A program made the position numbers and the translations under genes. Positions 57,199 to 64,000 of a stretch of DNA of 64,000 bases are shown in pieces (positions within the stretch are counted from its first letter, which is position 1; each line of letters begins with the position of its first letter). Under the pieces are notes generated by a model. The model was given only the letters and a program-made list of their open reading frames with translations, was not told where the DNA came from and ran no database searches. This DNA comes from Microplitis mediator (Eukaryota > Arthropoda > Insecta > Hymenoptera > Braconidae), in contig NC_079978.1 of assembly GCF_029852145.1 (NCBI RefSeq), positions 2,108,001 through 2,172,000 on the forward strand, read 5' to 3'.

Positions 57199-58900
57199 TG
57201 GATTCTATGTCGTCTCTATAGAGCTTAAAAAAAAAATATCTAGGACCCCATTTTACCCCAGTGTTCGATTTCGTTCGCCTGCTTCTGTATTTGCAAACGC
57301 AAACCGTTGGGAAAAAATTAATCTGCGTTAAAGACTTAATAAATACGTTGATAAATGAATAATTATGGTTTCATAATTGAGTATATTAGTGTTAAATTGT
57401 AATATTACGTACACTTGTGATTTAAAACGTCGCGTTTAATGATAAATAGTTTATGTCCGTGTTTGGTCGAGGTCGAGTACTGTCCGAGTCCGCAATTCCT
57501 GATCAAGATGGAGAGAAAGCCCGGGAGTATTAAATGTACTCTTGTACATATAAATATATACATATATACATATATATATTACCGACATGGAGGGCCGCGT
57601 ACTACTTTTGAAGGTCTTACATATTATTACTCTCTCTCTCGATGTTTTATTTTATAAAATCTTGTTTGTTGTTCCATTAAATTTTTTTTCGATTATCTTT
57701 TCTGCGATTGCGTCTTTATGCCCTAAGCGACCTTTCGGAAGGTCCTTGGGAACTTTATCGATGGTTATGCAGGTAGCAATCAACATTGATTGAGTTTATT
57801 GCTCAAGACTTTAGTTAAACTCTAAGCAATCTGACTATAAGTTAAATAACTAAATTATAGCCAATTTCATTTTTTTGCGAGCTACGTATTTATTTTTTTT
57901 TTTTCGAACGAATAAAATTTTCATCTGAAAAATTAATTTAAGCACTCGGAGCAAAAATTTTTTTTAGTTAACAGATTTAGAGATAAATAAATATTTTTTT
58001 AATTGTTATAATAAAGCCCTAGGTTTATATCCGTTAGAGAAACGGGACGTAAGAAAATAAAATCTCGTGATGCACATCAGCGAGCACTTGTCTTATTCGC
58101 CAGCGCTTGTCTATCCGCAATACCGCGAGCTAAAATATAAAAAATATTAAGCTAAAGGATGAGAGAGTATAGTTTTATTTTATGGACAGCACAATGCTTA
58201 GAGAATTATCGAGACAATAAAAAAAAATAATAATAATAAATAAATAAATAAATACATGTTCTATGTACTGTGAAGATATTTTACGTAAAGTTATTTCGTA
58301 ATTTTTGATGATAGGCATCGACCGGAACCGTCGATATTTTATAGCGATCGGTGGGAGGGGTAGTCATTGATTTTTATTCATTTGCTATTTTCACTAAATG
58401 CCGGAGACAAAGTTACCGCAGAGCAAAAGATTACTGTGGAGAGGAAACGGAAACGGTGGTGAATTTTTACGTAAAGTTACGTAGTAAGCTGTAATATATT
58501 CTTATATGGATTGCTGCAGGGCGTGAGTCTGTTGAATTAGCATAGCGAATCAGACCGAAGATCAGTCTCTGCTTGTAATATGCCTCGGTATATGTTTAAC
58601 AACCATCGTCATTAGGCTACGCCGTTACTGTGCTGGCGAATTGTGTGAACTTTACTATTATACATTTATTACTCTAATTATTTTTAGTTTTTTATTTTTT
58701 ACAAAATTTATTATGAGAATTTCTTAAAAAATTTCTACTGTCACTTTGTTGTTTATGGAAAATTAAAAAAAATTTTTGATGTAAAATTTTATACACTGTA
58801 AAAAAATCGGGAGTGATTGCGGATTTTATTTAAATCCGAAGTCACTCGGAGTTTCGGAGTTTAAAAAAAAGTTACTCCGCATAGGCGTAAATAGGGACTC

Positions 58901-59427
58901 GGGTCATAATATCTAGCCTCAATCTTCCCTCATCGAACCCAAGTAAGCCTTAATTCAGCCTCACTGAGTAAAGAAAGCGTTTAGAGCCTCAAATGATATT
59001 CAAAAGCATCAATGAGCCTCAAGTAATACTAATCGAATTCAAATTACACACAGAAAAAACAGATATCTTGAGTCAAGAAAAGATTTTTGAAGACAAATGT
59101 TTTCGGTAACCAAGTCAAGATTTTCTTGAGCCAAGAGAATTCGTCTTGGTTGGAGAAGATTTCTACTTTACCTGAGAAAATTTAGGTCTCCAAAAAAATT
59201 TTCTTGAATCAAGAATATTTACCTTCAGTCGAGAATTTTTTTTTTTGTGTGCATAGTCGAGTAGTAGATTCATTTGAGGCTTCTTGAGGATCTTTGAAAA
59301 TCATTTGAGGCTCATTGAGGCATTTTGAACATCATTTGAGGCTCAAAATGCTTTCTTTACTCAGTGAGACTGGATTGAGGCTTACTTGGGTTCGATGAGG
59401 CTAGATTGAGGCTAGATATTGTGACCC
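58901..59427. mobile_element. Middle element of the triple nest, ~78-bp inverted ends
   Basis: The left end (gggtcataatatctagcctc ... tcactgagtaaagaaagc) is the inverted match of the right end (gctttctttactcagtgag ... ctagatattgtgaccc) over about 78 bp. The interior is dense in ttgaggct / agcctcaa words. It is broken by a third element at 59046-59252. Confidence 0.82.
59046..59252. mobile_element. Innermost element of the triple nest
   Basis: About 207 bp starting acacacagaaaaaacag and ending tttttttttgtgtgc, an imperfect inverted match. It contains several near-palindromic tcttgagtcaaga words. Confidence 0.65.
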
Positions 59428-60715
59428 AGGGAGTTTGTCTTTTCAGTGAGTGATTTCGGAGTCTAGATTTTATTTGAATCCGCATTCACTCCGATTCGAA
59501 GTTTTAATACTAAAATAAAATCCCCTTTGGAGTAAATTTCACTCCGAAGGGATTAAATAAATGAACAGTCAACCGCTCCGCATTTACTCCGAATTTACTC
59601 CGCAAATTTTTTAGTGTAAAAAAAAATAAATAAAAAAAATACAAATTATTTTTTTACTAACAGGAATTTTTTATTTGTGGGAAAAATCGCAATAATTAAA
59701 TTTTTTTTCCTGTATAAAAAAACTTTTAGATAAAAAAAAAATTATATTATGTGTTAATGGACGCATGAATAGAATAAATAAATTTTAAATGACATAAAAT
59801 AAAGAGTAAAAAATAATTATCCAGATATTAAACTAATGAATTTTTATGTCGATCAGTTAAAAAATTTTTAGCATATCTGAGAAGCGAGTAAAGTATTTCG
59901 CAATAAAAATCTTATTAAATTTGATAAAAAAAAGCTTGATAAGATAATAAAAATGAATAGGCTATATAAACAATGTGAATCGCGCGTAATAAACAATAAA
60001 AATATCATTAGGTGTGCTAATGACCTGAGCACATATAAAGCCATAAAAATATTTAAGCTGCGCTCCATTATGAGAATGATAAAATCGGTGAAAAGAAAAT
60101 CATCATAGTCACAAAATATCTCAAGTGAATAATAAATTAAGTAAAATAAAAATAATAATATAAATAAATTGGCCGAACGACGTAGTCATGTGTTAACGGG
60201 TCGATCAATATCTTGCCCAGAACTCGTTATTACTATAAAATTTTCCACCGGGAAACCTAAGATCCTTATCGTACCGATACTCATCAGCAAAAGCACACGT
60301 GTACTAGTTCCATAGGTTATTATTCCCGTAACCAGAGACACAGAACACAAATAAAACCGTCAGCACGAAACCCCGTCATCATGTTTAATAATTCACCTAA
60401 TATCTCGAGCTAAAAAGAAAAAAATAGTTTTAAAAAAAACTTATCTCCACACCTCCGCAGACATTAATCTCAGCTTTACGTGTCTGGCAATCTTTTAGAT
60501 TTACTTTTAAAATAAAACTAAAAATAAAATAAAATTTAAATAAAAAATATAGATATACTCCTGGTGGGTTGATTTTAACAAACGTATTCACGTACTCGTG
60601 TACTTGGACTCGTAAATCTTGTTTAATTAAACAAATCGTCTCTGTAACAATGCATTAATTGTCAACTCAAAATATATCTTTACTAGAATTTTTAACACCT
60701 GTTATACAAGGGAAT

Positions 60716-61154
60716 GGCGGGAAAAACGGGTCTGCTGAGAAAATAATGGATTTTTTTGGGTGATTTTTTTTTCGACTTACATTTGAAATAATTGGATAAA
60801 ATTACCAGTTGCCATAGAAAAATTTATTTTTCCGGGTGGGCAAAGAGGGCCACACCCCATAAAAAATTTTGTTTGATGTAAGAAAAATGGCTACGATAAA
60901 ATTGTTTATTAATTGAAGTGAAACGAAAGATTTTCAATACTGTTAGGAAATAAAGATTAAAAAATAAAATTATTGAAGATTAATAACTTATATAAATTTA
61001 AATATAGCGACGAAGACCGTATGTATATTTAGCGGCCGAAAATACATTGAGTCCATTTTAAATTTCAGAAAAAAATTTGGGATAGAGAAAATTGGGCGTC
61101 GATTAAGAAAAATTTCGGAAAAATAAATTTTTGGAGTAGCCCGTTTTTCCCGCC
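60716..61154. mobile_element. Inverted-repeat element with perfect 15-bp ends
   Basis: The left end ggcgggaaaaacggg (60716-60730) is the exact reverse complement of cccgtttttcccgcc (61140-61154). 439 bp, no coding capacity. Probably a non-autonomous DNA transposon. Confidence 0.82.
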
Positions 61155-62100
61155 TTTCTTCTACATGTACACAGTTTACTTGTTAGTTTGTTTGCTGCCT
61201 ATAGGTCTACAAACATTTCTTCACTTCCTCGTAAGCTCAATCGATATTTTAATTCCCTCAACTTATTTATGTACATATACATTTTATTGCATTAATGTAC
61301 AATGTGGATCTAGAGAAGTACATCAAAAGATTCTTTAGTTCTTTAGAATACTTGGAACTCATCAAATAAACTAATTCGTAATATATATGTATAAAAGTTT
61401 AGAAAATAAGGTACTGTGGGTTCAATGAGTTTCGTAATTTTTTTAAAAATAGATTTCAATTTCTATTACTTTGATGATTATTTTTGATAAACTCGCGGAA
61501 GGAAAGTTCTATTTATTTTCGCCCGTAAATTTTTTTGTGGCTCTAGAGGTTTGATTTGTTTTCCAATAGCTTATTTGGCGGCGGACTGAAAACGCAATGA
61601 AGTCACAAATTGACACTACCCATTTTTATACTTCACGAAAAATTATAATTTTGAGTCTGACAAAAATTTTAAAACTTGGGAAATATGGATCCCAACTTTG
61701 CATTTATTTCAGTTATTTAGCAGTAATTCAGGATACCCAGAAGTTATGTTGCTAGATTTTTTCAAAAACTTTCTTCCACCGCTTTTATTATTGAAATATA
61801 TTGCGTGATATTTTCCACTTAAGCTTACACATGACTCATACTTTGAAATTTTTACTTTTTCGCCGTCTCATTTTTCCAAAAATGAAAAAAAATTTTCCTA
61901 ATAGAAATCAAAATTCTTATTTATTTTATAAACAAGGAAAGTATTAAATTGCAGCAATTCAGGATATAAAAAGTTAATTTTTTTAGCGTCCCCATTTTGT
62001 CGGGCTCTCCCCTCTAGACATCAATATATAGTTGTGATGTGATCTTTTACAAACAATTGGCATATAGTGTTGTGGTATCTAGGAGACTCACTCTCAAGTT

Positions 62101-62133
62101 TATTAGTAGTAGTAGTAGTAGTAGTAGTAGTAG
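62101..62133 (+). repeat. (TAG)n microsatellite
   Basis: About eleven consecutive TAG/AGT units. Confidence 0.85.
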
Positions 62134-63580
62134 AGTATGAGTGGTGGACATGGTGACAATGGTGGTTGGTGGAGGTGGTGTTAACCTGGTTGATAATGAG
62201 GACTCAAGAGAGGGTAACGGTGGTGTGGCGTTGTTTGTAAAGAGAGGGCTAGGGGTAAAGTTTTACTGAGGGTAGAGGTAGAGGTAAGGATAGGAAGGGG
62301 TAGTTTTAACCCCTATTGCGCAGCCGTATCGAGTTTTATTCCATTTCTCTATAATAAACTCCCCTAACAGGACTCGGTAATCCAACAATTGTGGAACCAC
62401 GACGACGCGGTTGACGACGCTAGTGATGACGACGGGTTAACTCCGTCAGTCAGTCTTGCTCGGACTCCGGTGGTTGTTGGTCCTCCTCACTCAGTAAAGA
62501 CCGCGATGGCGCACCCTCGTGCCCGTCCTTCTGCGTCCGGCTTATGGCTCACCCGTGGTCAGTCGCGAGGAACGATCGGGGCATTTAAAGTAAAGTAAAA
62601 TAAAATAAAACAATACAACACAAAATAACATAACGTTAACGTCGAGGGCGAATTTGCTCGTCGAGTTATGTTTAAGTTTCGTTAAATAGGGGAATAGGGC
62701 GGAAAGGGTACGGAAACAACGGCTGACGAATCACGAGGGACACTCTGGCACTCTTTGGTACGTTGGTATCGAGTTGTGCCAGCCAGTTTTGTTGGTGCTA
62801 CTCGTGCGATCGGCCACGCGTAGTGCCTTTCCGGTTTTCATTCTCACTAGTTTTATTTATATTTTTATTCAAATTCAAATTATAATTTTTTTTTATTCAG
62901 TGAAATCGCCGCGCTCTAGGTCATTTTATTTTTCAATATTTGTGTAGTTGACAAAAAAAAAAAAAGAAATTTATATTAACCCACAGAGCTGCTGTGTCAG
63001 GGATTTTCATAAAACGATACGATTCCCAGTGTGCTGAGTTTTACTTTTTATTAGACTTGTATCTCATTCGCAAAAGTTAGCAGCCGGTTAAAAGTATCGT
63101 ACTGAGTATTATATTTATAATTATTATTATTGTTTTATAAATTTTTTTGCGATAATTTCTTGGCTGCAAGTTCTCGGCACGGGTTCGCGGTACAGCCGGA
63201 CGGCGTTTAGCCTTGGAATCTCTTGTAAGTTCTTAAGATTCCTGTACTCGGAAACTTGAAGGAGGCTTAGAAGGCTTCCCACGAGACCCCGTTTCTCTCC
63301 TTTTCGTACATAAGAAGGGACGTTGACGGGAGAAGGACAATCGCTGGATGTGCGTCTCTTTGTCTGGTCGTCGACGAGACCAAGGAGGATCTTAGAAAGT
63401 TCATCTTTGGATCTTCAGCTCAAAGAACAGACAATAGAACGTACAAGATCAGAAACCTTCATACAAGAATAAACGACGCTAAAATAATTTATTTGTTCAT
63501 CATCATGGGAAATAAAATAACCGTCAAAGTAAAGTATTTAAACTCATAAAGAGAGGATGTGAAAAATAATTGATTGTCGG

Positions 63581-63634
63581 ATGGATACTGACGGGTCTTG
63601 GCACTGGAAGAATTCACAGATGTGCAATTTATAA
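63581..63634 (+). promoter_or_regulatory. Upstream open reading frame before the 63649 start
   Basis: ATG to TAA, 17 codons (MDTDGSWHWKNSQMCNL). It ends 14 bp before the ATG at 63649 and is in a different frame. If both are in one transcript, it would reduce or regulate translation of the main frame. Confidence 0.35.
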
Positions 63635-63648
63635 TCGTGGATCTTGCA

Positions 63649-63708
63649 ATGCCATCACTCGCTGGTATGCCTGTTCAGCCAACTAATATTCAAATTATAA
63701 ATACACGG
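63649..63708 (+). CDS. Putative first coding exon of an unidentified gene
   Basis: The ATG at 63649 opens 20 codons (begins MPSLAGMPVQP, ends IQIINTR) and stops exactly at a consensus donor, GTAAGG, in phase 0. An in-frame TGA lies upstream (near 63588), so the start is bounded. The GC-balanced sequence before it (63150-63460) would be 5' UTR. Nothing downstream in the window continues it; the next acceptor-like site is at the very last bases. I do not recognise the peptide. Confidence 0.5.
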
Positions 63709-63990
63709 GTAAGGTGACACAAGTAATTCAAAGCCTCTCTTACGACAATATCAGTTTTATAAATTTAAATAAACATTTTTAAAATAACATTCTTTAGTAA
63801 ATAAAATTAATCTGTAAATTTTTAAATTAATATTTATTAATAAATAAAATTTACCGCCAATTATTTAACTCAGATAATTTTAAATCCTTTATAACTGTTT
63901 TTAAAGAGCACAAAACACTACTGCTTAAATAATAATAATAATCATAAGTATTTTTAAATTCACGCAATAATATAATATTATTTAACTCAA

Positions 63991-64000
63991 TTTTTTTCAG
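63991..64000 (+). other. Splice acceptor-like sequence at the window edge
   Basis: The window ends ttaactcaatttttttcag, a strong polypyrimidine tract plus AG. If real, the next exon begins at the first base beyond the window. With the donor at 63709 it would close a 292-bp intron. Confidence 0.4.

Larger units (their letters stand above)
58792..59618. repeat. Outer element of a triple nest (TACACT ends)
   Basis: It starts tacactgtaaaaaaatc and ends gcaaattttttagtgta, an inverted match. Its body is made of repeated ccgaagtcactcggag / ttactccgcat type words. The central part is occupied by another element at 58901-59427. Confidence 0.75.
53230..63648. other. Mostly non-coding DNA between the PDZ-GEF gene and the next gene
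   Basis: No protein family was recognised. GC-balanced islands at 55250-56060 and 62380-62840, rich in pyrimidine runs, CG dinucleotides and donor-like sites (for example aaggtcagt near 56022), could be promoters or 5' UTR exons of the gene that starts coding at 63649. This is inference. Repeats are listed separately; no gene is visible between them. Confidence 0.45.

Noticed and set aside
57439..57657. 72-residue frame beginning MINSLCPCLVEVEYC
   Set aside because: The first ~35 codons look balanced but then run into (TA)n. There is no donor at the change and no recognised domain.
62389..62598. 69-residue frame starting MWNHDDAVDDASDD
   Set aside because: Low complexity and no family. It lies in a GC-rich stretch more like a promoter or 5' UTR.

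Overview
This window looks like insect nuclear DNA. It is AT-rich, has many short (TA)n and (CA)n tracts, long introns and several small inverted-repeat transposons. The protein it encodes looks most like insect forms of the PDZ-GEF (RapGEF2/6; Drosophila Gef26/dizzy) family. A hymenopteran, perhaps a parasitoid wasp, is my guess; nothing in the window fixes the order.

One multi-exon gene on the + strand explains nearly all convincing coding sequence. It is a Rap guanine nucleotide exchange factor. Splice phases and conserved protein blocks give this chain: 23118-23193, 36359-36454, 40379-40591, 40765-41117, 41438-41899, 41980-44039, 44111-44425, 45247-45363, 46799-46981, 47776-48018 and 49914-49945 (stop). 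The order of domains is: tail of a first cyclic-nucleotide-binding-like domain (cNBD1), cNBD2, Ras exchanger motif (REM/RasGEF-N), PDZ, Ras-association (RA), catalytic CDC25/RasGEF, a long low-complexity tail with a PPxY motif, and a C-terminal PDZ ligand (VSAV).

Three starts fit the splice phases: an exon starting at 18790 (proline-rich N-terminus, joins 23118), one at 34059 (basic N-terminus, joins 36359) and one at 38237 (eight residues, joins 40379). They predict proteins of 1472, 1400 and 1333 residues. The first half of cNBD1 was not found and may lie upstream of the window.

Region by region: 1-18739 holds no gene I can support but contains two nested transposon nests. 18740-49945 is the PDZ-GEF gene, with eight copies of one ~200-bp inverted-repeat element in its introns, five of them in a head-to-tail cluster just before exon 40379. 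49946 to roughly 53.2 kb is probably 3' UTR and flank, with a ~245-bp tandem duplication. 53.3-63.5 kb is mostly non-coding, with a triple-nested transposon at 58.8-59.6 kb and further inverted-repeat elements. At 63649 a short first coding exon of an unidentified + strand gene begins, and the window ends on a splice-acceptor-like sequence.

I found no rRNA, tRNA, CRISPR array or intact transposase gene.
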